A stretch of 10,781 nucleotides of DNA from CAYZSU01 sp964480565 (GCA_964480565.1 CAYZSU010000074.1:1-10781); one strand, 5' to 3'. Positions 1 to 7,606 are shown, numbered from the stretch's first letter. The notes: generated by a model from the letters alone, not told the origin. Numbers and translations: made by a program.

Positions 1-6
1 CCATAG

Positions 7-1770
7 CACACACTTGAGTTGCGGACTAGATGCTCTTCGCTAAGCGGTTACTTTGATGCGGCAAAAAAATTGGTATCATTAAAATCCAAGCATGCAATAT
101 CCGCATTGCAATCCATTATATCGGATTATTCAGTGATAGGTGATATTCGCATTAATGCGGCATATTTATTGACGTTGTATGACCCTGAAATTGGTTTTCC
201 CCTATTTATTGATATACTTGGAGATCAACATAGCGCTAGGATGTCAAAACATTATTTGGATATGATTAAGGCAGTTATGCAATATAATCCGGAGGAGATA
301 TCTCAAATTTTTCTAAATAGCCTTGATAACTTAAGTCTATTTAATCAGTGGCAGATTATGGGATTATTTTTAGAGTTAAACCAGACATCCCATATTCTTA
401 ATTTGATCGATAGAGTATTGAATTGGGAAGACCGTCGGTATACGGATATAAAGTTATATTTGCGTCAATCCAGTACATGGCGAGGATTTATTCAGTCCAT
501 GGATAAATGGAAAAATAAAATTGAGAAAAAAATACCAGCTGAATTAGCCCGCTATATCAGTCACTTTGTAATTATGTTAGGGCCGTCAGCCACATTTCAA
601 CAGCAGCAGATGTTGGTCGATGACTTAACATCGCTTGTTTTAAGTCGAAAAGATCAGGGCAAAGAGTTTATTAAGGGGTTAAGAATTTTATTAAAGGATA
701 GTGTGTCCCCTAAATTGTATTCACCCTATATCCCTTTGGTTGATTCAATTATTTCTGATGGCGAACGATCAGGATCGTTGAATAGGTCTAGGTTTTATAG
801 CTTTATAAGTAAATTGATTTCAATGAATGTATCATTTGATACATTAGCTGATTTTACAGCTGCATATACAACGAATAAGACGGCGCGTTTTATAAAAATA
901 GGCTATGAAAATTATTTAAATGCCCCATACTTATTGCCCTATGAAACCACTCAGAAATGCGTTGTGGATATGAGCCGTGAGCAAGGGGAGCGCTATTTGC
1001 AGAAAATTGCGAGCATTGCCAAAAAAGAGCTATCCTATACTTATGTGGATTATATAAAGGATGGGCAGCGGCATCAGCGGTTTTTTTCTGAATTGGCATA
1101 CAATGATACGGATAAGTTTTACAAGCCCGCAAGCATTGCCAGTCATCTGTTAAATGATAAAGATATTCGGATATTGGATATGGGCTATTATCATGTTCAC
1201 CCAATAAGTTTGTCAGAGAAAGAAAATGGTGAAACATTGTTATCTGCATGGGATATCAATGCATTGATTCGTTTGCAGCAAATGCGTTTGTCGGGGATTT
1301 CTAAATCTTTGGATTTTCATGTGATTACGGGCTATGGGCAATATACATTACATACAAAAAAAGATGTTTTTTCAAACCATGGTGGGAGATACAAAACCAA
1401 GCAATATGCGAGTGACTATGCAATGGCATTGAGTCAATTAAAGGATGATGGCGCTGAATTGGATGCTATTTCATTGATTAACTCCTTACCTGGTGTTTCT
1501 GCAAAATATCAATATCATGACTCCGAACTCCCTAAAATAATTACGGCTTACCGTGCCTTGGAGCAAGTGCGGCATGATTTTAATGCGGATAAAAAATGGA
1601 CCAAATCACGCATTGATGTTTATGTGAAAATTATGACCGAACAATTAAATAAATTGGAACAGTCATTGGCCAAACTCGATAATACGGATCTCAAAAATGC
1701 ACTTATAGAGACCTATGCGCACTATATTCATGAACACCGATTGCAGTTATCGCGTATGCAGCGATTGTAG
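7..1770 (+). CDS. Large HEAT-like helical protein with possible JAMM/MPN metalloprotease signature; 5' end uncertain
   Basis: I do not recognise this gene as a named family. The frame is open from base 7, just after an in-frame TAG at 4-6. The first usable start is TTG at 19 (583 residues); no in-frame ATG occurs until 241. The first 130 or so residues look like paired amphipathic helices of the HEAT/Armadillo type, for example INAAYLLTLYDPEIGFPLF. Around residues 388-412 the sequence reads GYYHVHP, then 13 residues, then SAWD. This resembles the JAMM zinc-protease signature (HxH, spacer, SxxD), with ligands H392, H394 and D412, S409, and E358 as a possible catalytic Glu. The spacer of 14 residues between H394 and S409 is longer than the usual 7. 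The tail (about 500-583) is helical and charged. No signal peptide or membrane segment is visible. The lack of an ATG and ribosome binding site suggests the 5' end is truncated, frameshifted or weakly initiated. Confidence 0.6.
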   Translation, partial: HTLELRTRCSSLSGYFDAAKKLVSLKSKHAISALQSIISDYSVIGDIRINAAYLLTLYDPEIGFPLFIDILGDQHSARMSKHYLDMIKAVMQYNPEEISQIFLNSLDNLSLFNQWQIMGLFLELNQTSHILNLIDRVLNWEDRRYTDIKLYLRQSSTWRGFIQSMDKWKNKIEKKIPAELARYISHFVIMLGPSATFQQQQMLVDDLTSLVLSRKDQGKEFIKGLRILLKDSVSPKLYSPYIPLVDSIISDGERSGSLNRSRFYSFISKLISMNVSFDTLADFTAAYTTNKTARFIKIGYENYLNAPYLLPYETTQKCVVDMSREQGERYLQKIASIAKKELSYTYVDYIKDGQRHQRFFSELAYNDTDKFYKPASIASHLLNDKDIRILDMGYYHVHPISLSEKENGETLLSAWDINALIRLQQMRLSGISKSLDFHVITGYGQYTLHTKKDVFSNHGGRYKTKQYASDYAMALSQLKDDGAELDAISLINSLPGVSAKYQYHDSELPKIITAYRALEQVRHDFNADKKWTKSRIDVYVKIMTEQLNKLEQSLAKLDNTDLKNALIETYAHYIHEHRLQLSRMQRL

Positions 1771-1881
1771 CAAATGGTTGCGTAGGTGGGTATTTTACTG
1801 GAATTTTTATTTTATGGCCATTTCAGTCATTAAAAAAATAATAATAAATTAGGCCAGTTATTTAGCAACTTTTCTCAAGAA

Positions 1882-1910
1882 TTGCCGATAAAGGAATGTC
1901 GAATTATAAT
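1882..1910 (+). promoter_or_regulatory. Sigma-70-like promoter for the methyltransferase-domain gene
   Basis: TTGCCG at 1882-1887 and a perfect TATAAT at 1905-1910 are separated by exactly 17 bp. Transcription would start near 1917, leaving a leader of about 22 nt before the ATG at 1940. That leader contains an AAAGGG Shine-Dalgarno-like site at 1928-1933. The promoter suggests the downstream gene is transcribed independently of the gene ending at 1770. This is read from the sequence only. Confidence 0.6.
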
Positions 1911-1939
1911 AATCTAGTTTTTTACACAAAGGGATCTCC

Positions 1940-3709
1940 ATGGGTACACCAATTACTACAGATAACATTCGTTCTATGAATACCGGCTTGATGGATTCAA
2001 AATATGGACCTGCAATAGCTCAAATTGTTTTGGCATCTGATGTTCGTGAATTTTCTGATTTAAATATAGATAGGTATATTATAAATGAGTGTCCGAATTC
2101 ACTTTTTTTTGATCGAAATTTATGTACACGAGATCGAATGAAAAAATGGGCAACGGGTATAATAGGTCGCTATAATGCGGATCAATCAACGGATAGATTG
2201 CCATATTTAGAGAACCCTAAATCAGTATCTCAGGTATTAGCTGATGTTAAATCGTGGGGATCTGCACTTGTAAAAAGTAGTTTATTGCCTGCATATCCAG
2301 AAGGAAATAGAGAAAATACAATTCGACCACTTGATACAACGAATATTCATCCCTCTTTTTGTAAGAGATTAAAGAAATATAGTATGCCATGCGATAATGA
2401 TGGTGTTTTTGAGAGAAAACGACGAGATCTGCAACAAGAGCATCTTAAAAAAATGCTATTGGGGGCGGTTGAGATTGTTTCTTCCTATGTGACAGTTGTA
2501 TTAAATGCCTCTGGGCATGACGGTGATAATATTTATGCCCAAGATATTCCCTTAGTATCTGAGCATTTAATAAAAATGTATAATGGTGATAATGCAGATA
2601 ACCGGCTACGAACAGAAGAAATTTATTTTTATACAATGCACGTGTCACATTTATTGGAAATTGCCAGAGAATTAGGGTTTGAAAAAAAGGGTATAGGAAT
2701 TAATGAGTATAAACAACAATTGGAATCTAGCCAAAAATTTGAGATTTGGTTTAAAGTTCTTATTTCATTTTCTCTAGCCATGTCGAACCTTTATTTTGAA
2801 AATGATAGAACTACTGCTTTGGAACAGCTCTATAGCTTGGAAGATATGGGATTGCGAACATCTAGCAATCTCAGTGATGTATGTGCATTAAAAGGATCGC
2901 TTGAGCATCCAGCAATACAGAATACACTGCCATCAACAATTAATCGTGTTTTAATTATTGGTCCTGGAAGAGAATTTGTAAATTCTGATCAATTATTTAA
3001 TAGCGGTATACAGATGATTGAGCCCTTTGTCGTAGCAGATTCATTGCTAAAAATGAAAAAATCAAAAATAGATGATTTGCAAATAGATCTGTTGGATATA
3101 AATCCATATGTGATTTCATTGGTGGATAATATAAAGGTTGCAGGTCACTATACACTGAACTTAAATCCTATTAAAGGGATGGTTTTAAGTGAAATGGCGG
3201 ATGAATGTTATGCGGATGTGGGGGGGCGTATTGCGGAGAATAATGAATTATTATCCACGCAATCAGGTTTTAAAAAGATTCACGTAAAACAAAGTATTGT
3301 GGATGTAATGACAGGGTATTTGGGTGATATTACGGTAGATCGTCTAGCAGTAGAAGAAAAATATGATTTGATTATTTCATATAATATGGTGATTTATTTT
3401 AATGAATTGGAACGTACATTGTTTGCATCGAATGTGGCGTCTTTATTGAAAACAGGTGGTGTGCTATTACTAAATAATGAACTGATGGAAGATCCAAAAA
3501 AATATCGCGGTGGCACAGATACATTAGTATCTCTGTTAGGTGACAATGCACCACTAACTAGACGTGTAAATTATTTTAGGATGAATTTTAAAAAAGGGCC
3601 AACAAAGCTCATTGATATGGAAAATTCGGCTATTGTTGATACTATAAAAAACAGTAAAATTCCAGCAATTGGCGGAAGTCCGATGATTCTATATGAAAAA
3701 ACAGACTAA
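1940..3709 (+). CDS. Protein with unknown N-terminal region and C-terminal SAM-dependent methyltransferase domain
   Basis: This 589-residue protein has a class I SAM-dependent methyltransferase fold at about residues 330-515. Motif I is RVLIIGPGREF (336-346). The motif II acidic residue is probably D386 in IDLLDINPY. The motif IV region is YDLIISYNMVIYF (475-487), followed by the post-motif strand KTGGVLLLNNEL. The NMVIYF segment resembles the CheR/type-11 methyltransferase pattern, but no chemotaxis gene is nearby. Residues 1-330 match nothing I recognise; they are mostly helical and soluble-looking, with no signal peptide or clear membrane span. The start is ATG at 1940, with a ribosome binding site and promoter just upstream. 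A 125-bp structured repeat begins 17 nt after the stop. The substrate is unknown: small molecule, protein or nucleic acid are all possible. The methyltransferase call is good; any specific function would be a guess. Confidence 0.8.
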   Translation: MGTPITTDNIRSMNTGLMDSKYGPAIAQIVLASDVREFSDLNIDRYIINECPNSLFFDRNLCTRDRMKKWATGIIGRYNADQSTDRLPYLENPKSVSQVLADVKSWGSALVKSSLLPAYPEGNRENTIRPLDTTNIHPSFCKRLKKYSMPCDNDGVFERKRRDLQQEHLKKMLLGAVEIVSSYVTVVLNASGHDGDNIYAQDIPLVSEHLIKMYNGDNADNRLRTEEIYFYTMHVSHLLEIARELGFEKKGIGINEYKQQLESSQKFEIWFKVLISFSLAMSNLYFENDRTTALEQLYSLEDMGLRTSSNLSDVCALKGSLEHPAIQNTLPSTINRVLIIGPGREFVNSDQLFNSGIQMIEPFVVADSLLKMKKSKIDDLQIDLLDINPYVISLVDNIKVAGHYTLNLNPIKGMVLSEMADECYADVGGRIAENNELLSTQSGFKKIHVKQSIVDVMTGYLGDITVDRLAVEEKYDLIISYNMVIYFNELERTLFASNVASLLKTGGVLLLNNELMEDPKKYRGGTDTLVSLLGDNAPLTRRVNYFRMNFKKGPTKLIDMENSAIVDTIKNSKIPAIGGSPMILYEKTD

Positions 3710-3726
3710 AGTTATTGTTCCATAAT

Positions 3727-3851
3727 GGGGTTGCCCTCAAAACGCCCATCTTCGGTGTTTCCCGCTACACCCGTAATCCTCACGTGCTTGCATGTACGCT
3801 CCGGTTACGGGTTTGCGGGAGCCTAGAATCTGAACGTTTTTGAACAACCTC
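3727..3851. repeat. 125-bp structured intergenic repeat, copy A (MITE/REP-like)
   Basis: This is homologous to 5355-5479. The ends are imperfect inverted repeats: the left reads GGGGTTG and the right ends in a segment whose complement reads GAGGTTGTTC. Inside are two hairpins. Hairpin 1 pairs 3740-3746 with 3754-3760 around the loop CATCTTC and includes one G-U pair. Hairpin 2 pairs CCCGC (3761-3765) with GCGGG (3815-3819), then ACCCGTAA (3769-3776) with TTACGGGT (3805-3812), and is capped by CGTGC/GTACG. The right flank GAATCTGAAC (3826-3835) is identical to copy B. I see no open reading frame inside and no clear target-site duplication. It lies in the same orientation, just after a stop codon, as copy B does. 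Confidence 0.75.
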
Positions 3852-3947
3852 TAAAATTGCTATTTCGATGGCAGTCCCATAATTGTGATTGGTTGGTTGT
3901 TTTTGAGCTTAAAAGTTACATTTAAAATTAGAAAAAATCCCATTTAT

Positions 3948-3973
3948 ATCGATTATTTTTTATCGATCGATTA
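3948..3973. promoter_or_regulatory. Direct repeat ATCGATTA upstream of the eno promoter
   Basis: ATCGATTA occurs at 3948-3955 and again at 3966-3973, 18 bp apart, in an AT-rich stretch ending 14 bp before the putative -35 box. Each copy contains the palindrome ATCGAT. It could be a paired protein-binding site or an AT-rich upstream element. It is low-complexity sequence, so chance is a real alternative. Confidence 0.25.
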
Positions 3974-3987
3974 ATATGCCATTTCAG

Positions 3988-4015
3988 TTGACAGTCGCCA
4001 GTTAAACGATATATC
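3988..4015 (+). promoter_or_regulatory. Probable eno promoter
   Basis: A perfect TTGACA lies at 3988-3993, followed after 16 bp by TATATC at 4010-4015 (four of six matches to TATAAT). Transcription would start near 4022, giving a leader of about 40 nt. A perfect TATAAT also occurs at 4029-4034 but has no good -35 box at the right distance, so a second start there is less likely. The leader ends in AAGGAG at 4050-4055, a strong ribosome binding site 5 nt before the ATG at 4061. Confidence 0.55.
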
Positions 4016-4060
4016 AGCAACAACAATATATAATGATAACCAGACTATTAAGGAGATTAT

Positions 4061-5353
4061 ATGTCAAAAATTACAAAAATAAATGGTCGAGAGATTTTGG
4101 ATTCTCGAGGCAACCCCACGGTGGAAGTGGATATTACATTGAGCGATGGTTCATTTGGTAGAGCGGCAGTGCCATCCGGTGCATCCACTGGTATTCATGA
4201 AGCTGTTGAGCTTCGCGATGGTGATAATGCGCGTTACTTGGGTAAAGGTGTGTTAAATGCAGTTGCAAATGTTAATGGTGCAATTGCAGATTTAGTGATT
4301 GGCAAGGATGCGAGTGAGCAAACGGCTATTGATAATGCATTAAATGAATTGGATGGAACAGGCAATAAAGGCAAATTAGGCGCCAATGCTATTTTGGGTG
4401 CGTCCCTAGCTATCGCCAAAGCCATGGCAGCCAGCCAAAATATGACATTTTATAATTATTTGGCCACTTTGTTTGGTACGGATAATGCGCATATATTGCC
4501 AGTGCCCATGATGAATATTTTAAATGGCGGTGAGCATGCGGATAATAATGTTGATATTCAAGAATGGATGGTTATGCCGGTGGGTGCCACAAGTTTTAGT
4601 CATGGCCTTCGCATGGGTGCGGAAGTATTTCATCATCTTAAAAAAGTGTTGAAAGATAAGGGCCTTAATACAGCTGTTGGTGATGAAGGTGGTTTTGCGC
4701 CGAATTTAAAATCCAATCAAGAGGCCTTGGATGTAATTATGATCGCCATTGAAAAAGCAGGCTATCGTCCAAAGGATGATATTTGTTTGGCCATTGATGC
4801 GGCCGCATCATCTTTTTATAAAGACGGTGTCTATTGTTTAGCTGCAGAAGAAAATCCAAACAAGAATTCACAAGAACTTATTGAATGGTATGATGCACTA
4901 GTAAGCAAGTACCCGATCGTATCCATTGAAGATGGTTTAGCAGAAGATGATTGGGATGGTTGGAAAATGATGAATGATCGTTTAGGCGATCGCGTACAAA
5001 TTGTTGGCGATGATTTATTTGTGACTAATCCTACGCGATTGGATCGTGGCATTAAAGAAAATGCAGCCAATTCAATTCTAATTAAGCTGAACCAAATTGG
5101 GTCATTAACAGAAACATTGCAGTGCATTAAAAATGCACACCATGCAGGCTACACCACGGTGATATCCCATCGCTCCGGCGAAACCAGTGATTATACAATT
5201 GCAGATGTGGCAGTGGGTACTAATGCGGGCCAGATTAAAACAGGGTCAGCTTCTCGTTCAGATCGTATTGCCAAGTACAATCAATTGCTGCGCATTGAGC
5301 AAGAATTAGGCAATAGAGCGGCGTATTTGGGACGTAAAGCGCTTGCCAGATGA
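4061..5353 (+). CDS. eno: Enolase (phosphopyruvate hydratase)
   Basis: Enolase converts 2-phosphoglycerate to phosphoenolpyruvate in cytoplasmic glycolysis; in many bacteria it also joins the RNA degradosome. The protein has 430 residues, the normal length, and aligns with the family throughout. The N-terminal signature is KINGREILDSRGNPTVEVD, with the mobile loop GASTGIHEAVELRD after it. Key residues fall at the same numbers as in E. coli enolase: H159, the general acid/base pair E209 (GDEGGFAPN) and K342 (LIKLNQIGS), magnesium ligands D246, E290 and D317, then H370-R371-S372 (SHRSGE) and K393. The start is fixed by the AAGGAG site 5 nt upstream. It has its own probable promoter and seems to be a single-gene unit, because a structured repeat begins 1 nt after the TGA. 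Nothing is missing or odd in the protein. Confidence 0.98.
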   Translation: MSKITKINGREILDSRGNPTVEVDITLSDGSFGRAAVPSGASTGIHEAVELRDGDNARYLGKGVLNAVANVNGAIADLVIGKDASEQTAIDNALNELDGTGNKGKLGANAILGASLAIAKAMAASQNMTFYNYLATLFGTDNAHILPVPMMNILNGGEHADNNVDIQEWMVMPVGATSFSHGLRMGAEVFHHLKKVLKDKGLNTAVGDEGGFAPNLKSNQEALDVIMIAIEKAGYRPKDDICLAIDAAASSFYKDGVYCLAAEENPNKNSQELIEWYDALVSKYPIVSIEDGLAEDDWDGWKMMNDRLGDRVQIVGDDLFVTNPTRLDRGIKENAANSILIKLNQIGSLTETLQCIKNAHHAGYTTVISHRSGETSDYTIADVAVGTNAGQIKTGSASRSDRIAKYNQLLRIEQELGNRAAYLGRKALAR

Positions 5354-5354
5354 T

Positions 5355-5479
5355 GGGATTATTGAAAAACGCCCATCTTCGGCGTTGTCCAGCAAATCCA
5401 ATTCGGTTACATACTCGTATGTATGCGCTCTCACTGGATTTTCTGTCCGCCTTGAATCTGAACATTTTTGAACAACCCC
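5355..5479. repeat. 125-bp structured intergenic repeat, copy B (MITE/REP-like)
   Basis: This is the second copy of the element at 3727-3851, in the same orientation. It fills almost all of the eno-rimI gap, starting 1 nt after the eno stop and ending 7 nt before the rimI ATG. Terminal inverted repeats are GGGATTATTG on the left and TTTTTGAACAACCCC on the right. Hairpin 1 pairs AACGCC (5368-5373) with GGCGTT (5381-5386) around the same CATCTTC loop as copy A. Hairpin 2 pairs CAG (5390-5392) plus AAATCCA (5394-5400) with TGGATTT (5435-5441) plus CTG (5443-5445), with an inner stem TACATA/TATGTA variant at 5408-5423. Its arms differ in sequence from copy A but pair in the same way. On the minus strand hairpin 1 is followed by TTTTT, as in a weak terminator, although no minus-strand gene is nearby. 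Confidence 0.78.
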
Positions 5480-5486
5480 ATAATAT

Positions 5487-5939
5487 ATGCTAATCTCAGA
5501 TATTATTGTAAGTAGATATAATGACGAAGACCTCGGTCAGATAATGCTGATCGAGGTCGACTCATTTTCAGTGCCATGGTCGAAGCAGTGTTATGAATCT
5601 ATGATTCAACGCGACAATGTCATTTTATGGGTGCTGAAATATCAGTCACTCATTATAGGATATGCATGTGTGGAATATATAGCGGGTGAGGGTGATGTTC
5701 ATACATTAGCGATTCATCCAAAATACCGTGGTCATGCATTGGGCTATAAATTGTTAACTACAATTTGTCAGCATGCTGTTGCAGAGGGTTATACACAGCT
5801 TATATTGTTGGTTAGGCAAAATAACTTGGCGGCTATTGGGTTATATCAAAAGTGTGGATTTCAAATCGCTGGCAAGCGACTTCACTATTTTTCAGATAAT
5901 AGGGAGGATGCATTGTTATTTAGAAAGGTGTTGGCGTGA
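5487..5939 (+). CDS. rimI: RimI-type ribosomal-protein alanine N-acetyltransferase (GNAT)
   Basis: This 150-residue GNAT-fold acetyltransferase has the normal RimI length. RimI transfers acetyl from acetyl-CoA to the N-terminal alanine of ribosomal protein S18. The N-terminus has the family pattern of an acidic patch, then SFSVPWSK. The acetyl-CoA loop follows strand beta-4 as VHTLAIHPKYRGHALGYKLL (about 72-91), with RGHALG replacing the usual RGxGxG. The C-terminal half has the RimI signature NLAAIGLYQKCGF, then a tyrosine-containing segment and EDALLF. The ATG at 5487 fits the family N-terminus, but no Shine-Dalgarno site precedes it, only the right end of the structured repeat. It is the first gene of a tight operon and overlaps pyrK by 4 nt. 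The exact substrate is inferred from the family; other GNAT targets are possible. Confidence 0.85.
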   Translation: MLISDIIVSRYNDEDLGQIMLIEVDSFSVPWSKQCYESMIQRDNVILWVLKYQSLIIGYACVEYIAGEGDVHTLAIHPKYRGHALGYKLLTTICQHAVAEGYTQLILLVRQNNLAAIGLYQKCGFQIAGKRLHYFSDNREDALLFRKVLA

Positions 5940-6694
5940 CTCAACTAGCAGCTCAGATCATTTATAATCGCGCACATTCCACGGATTTATTTCGCTTGGG
6001 AGTGCAGGCCGACGATATAACTTTTATACCCGGGCAATTTGTCATGATATCTATTCCTGGCAATCGCACTTTTTTGCGACGGCCATTTGGTATTGCATGC
6101 ATGGAGAATAATGGTTTGGAAATTTGCTATAAAGTTGTTGGCAAGGGCACGCAGGCTCTAAATCAGTTACAAGTTGGGCAATCATTGGATATTATTGCGC
6201 CGCTTGGAAATGGTTTTAATATAGATTCAAATAGCACACCTCTACTAATAGCTGGCGGATATGGCATTGCACCTATCTTTGCGTTGGCCATGAAATTAAT
6301 AGCATGCAATAAGCAGCCAATTGTTTATTATGGCGTACAAACAAAATCGGATTTAGTGTATTATGATGAGATGATTCATTCCGGTATTGATGTGCGCATT
6401 ACAACGGATGATGGTAGTTGTGGCGCGCGTGGATTAATTACACAAGTGTTGGAAGGGGATCTAGAAACACAACAGTCAAGTGAGTTGTTTGCGTGTGGGC
6501 CACACGGGTTATTAAAGGCGGTGGCGCAATTAGCTAGCAGTTATGATTTGCCTGCACAGGTATCCACGGAAGAATATATGGCATGTGGTATTGGCGTATG
6601 CATGGGATGTGTTTGTCAAATGAATGATCATACCTATAAGCGAACATGTCATGATGGTCCTGTATTTGATGCAAAGGAATTATTGTGGACATAA
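5936..6694 (+). CDS. pyrK: Dihydroorotate dehydrogenase electron-transfer subunit PyrK
   Basis: PyrK is the FAD and [2Fe-2S] subunit of class 1B dihydroorotate dehydrogenase. It passes electrons from PyrD to NAD+, so pyrimidine synthesis does not depend on membrane quinones. The 252 residues follow the family order: an N-terminal FAD-binding barrel with RRPFGIA (about 49-55), a NAD-binding domain with GGYGIAPIFAL (about 106-116), and a C-terminal iron-sulfur segment. That segment gives C217-x4-C222-x2-C225 and C238, matching the four PyrK cluster ligands; C227 is an extra cysteine. The start is GTG at 5936, overlapping the rimI TGA by 4 nt, with AAAGG at 5922-5927 as ribosome binding site. 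The overlap suggests translational coupling. The adjoining pyrD confirms the assignment over other ferredoxin-reductase-like proteins. Confidence 0.95.
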   Translation: MTQLAAQIIYNRAHSTDLFRLGVQADDITFIPGQFVMISIPGNRTFLRRPFGIACMENNGLEICYKVVGKGTQALNQLQVGQSLDIIAPLGNGFNIDSNSTPLLIAGGYGIAPIFALAMKLIACNKQPIVYYGVQTKSDLVYYDEMIHSGIDVRITTDDGSCGARGLITQVLEGDLETQQSSELFACGPHGLLKAVAQLASSYDLPAQVSTEEYMACGIGVCMGCVCQMNDHTYKRTCHDGPVFDAKELLWT

Positions 6695-7605
6695 ATTTAT
6701 CAACATCCATTGGCACATTAAAATTATCTAATCCCATTATGACTGCGTCCGGTACTTTTGGATATGGCGATGAATTTCATGAAACATTTTATGATATTTC
6801 GCGATTGGGGGCTGTAGTTACCAAAGGTATTTCCTTACAACCTAGAGCAGGCAATGCCATGCCGCGCGTGATAGAGGTTTGCAGTGGAATGATTAATGCG
6901 ATTGGTTTGGCCAATGTTGGGCTAGACGCATTTTTATCGGACAAGTTGCCATTTTTAAATTCAGTAAAGGCCACGGTAATTGTGAATGTGTTGGGATCTT
7001 CCATTGAAGAATATGTGTCAATTTGTGAGCAATTAAATCAGGCAAAAAATATTGCAGCGATTGAATTAAATATCTCTTGCCCCAATGTAAATTCTGGCGG
7101 TGTACACTTTGGAACTCAGCCTAAATTGACGGAGTCTGTAATACGGGCTGTACAGGCGGTAAATACTTTGCCGCTGATTGTAAAACTTTCTCCGCAGGTT
7201 ACGTCTATTGCGGATATTGCACGTGCTGCGGAAAACGGTGGTGCAAATGCAATTTCGCTGATTAATACCGTGCCTGCCATGGTGATTGATACGAAAAAAA
7301 GAAAGCCTGTGCTTGCCAATAAAATTGGCGGATTGTCTGGGCCTGCGATTAAACCCATTGCCATTAAACAGGTTTATGATGTGTATGACAATGTGAAAAT
7401 TCCAATCATCGGCATGGGCGGTATTACATGCTTAAATGATGTGATTGAATTTTTGCTCGCAGGTGCAAGTGCGGTACAAATTGGTACTGCTAACTTTACG
7501 GACCCCATGCTTGCTAGCCAGTTGATTGATGAGTTGGCCAACTATTGTCAGGCTCATAGTATCTCCTGTATATCGAAACTCATTGGCCAGGCACATAAGG
7601 ATTAA
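6685..7605 (+). CDS. pyrD: Dihydroorotate dehydrogenase class 1B catalytic subunit
   Basis: PyrD oxidises dihydroorotate to orotate with FMN, the fourth step of de novo pyrimidine synthesis. In class 1B it works as a complex with PyrK. The 306 residues form one TIM barrel. The start shows the class 1 pattern LSNPIMTASGTFGYG, then VVTKGISLQPRAGN and NAIGLANVG. The active-site base is C132 in ELNISCPNV, which marks class 1 enzymes (class 2 uses serine). FMN phosphate binding is IIGMGGI plus GASAVQIGTANF near the C-terminus. The start is GTG at 6685, overlapping pyrK by 10 nt, with AAAGGA at 6673-6678 placed 6 nt upstream. There is no N-terminal membrane helix, so it should be cytoplasmic. No other pyr gene is visible in the window. 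Confidence 0.96.
   Translation: MDINLSTSIGTLKLSNPIMTASGTFGYGDEFHETFYDISRLGAVVTKGISLQPRAGNAMPRVIEVCSGMINAIGLANVGLDAFLSDKLPFLNSVKATVIVNVLGSSIEEYVSICEQLNQAKNIAAIELNISCPNVNSGGVHFGTQPKLTESVIRAVQAVNTLPLIVKLSPQVTSIADIARAAENGGANAISLINTVPAMVIDTKKRKPVLANKIGGLSGPAIKPIAIKQVYDVYDNVKIPIIGMGGITCLNDVIEFLLAGASAVQIGTANFTDPMLASQLIDELANYCQAHSISCISKLIGQAHKD
7597..7601 (+). promoter_or_regulatory. Ribosome binding site that sets the rluD start
   Basis: AAGGA at 7597-7601 lies inside the last codons of pyrD, 5 nt before the ATG at 7607. It argues for that ATG over an in-frame ATG at 7526, which would add 27 residues lying entirely within pyrD, with no family resemblance. The start at 7607 leaves a single base between the pyrD stop and the next start. 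Confidence 0.8.
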
Positions 7606-7606
7606 T

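Noticed and set aside
890..1249. Minus-strand open frame of 119 codons within the first gene
   Set aside because: It is antisense to a longer frame with domain-like sequence, and its own translation shows no coherent domain or ribosome binding site.
5362..5386. Rho-independent terminator of a minus-strand gene within copy B
   Set aside because: The 6-bp stem is followed by five T on the minus strand, but there is no minus-strand gene here and the same hairpin is an internal part of the repeat.
7526..7606. Longer start for rluD at ATG 7526, inside pyrD
   Set aside because: The added 27 residues lie inside pyrD in another frame and resemble no family N-terminus. A good AAGGA site precedes the ATG at 7607.
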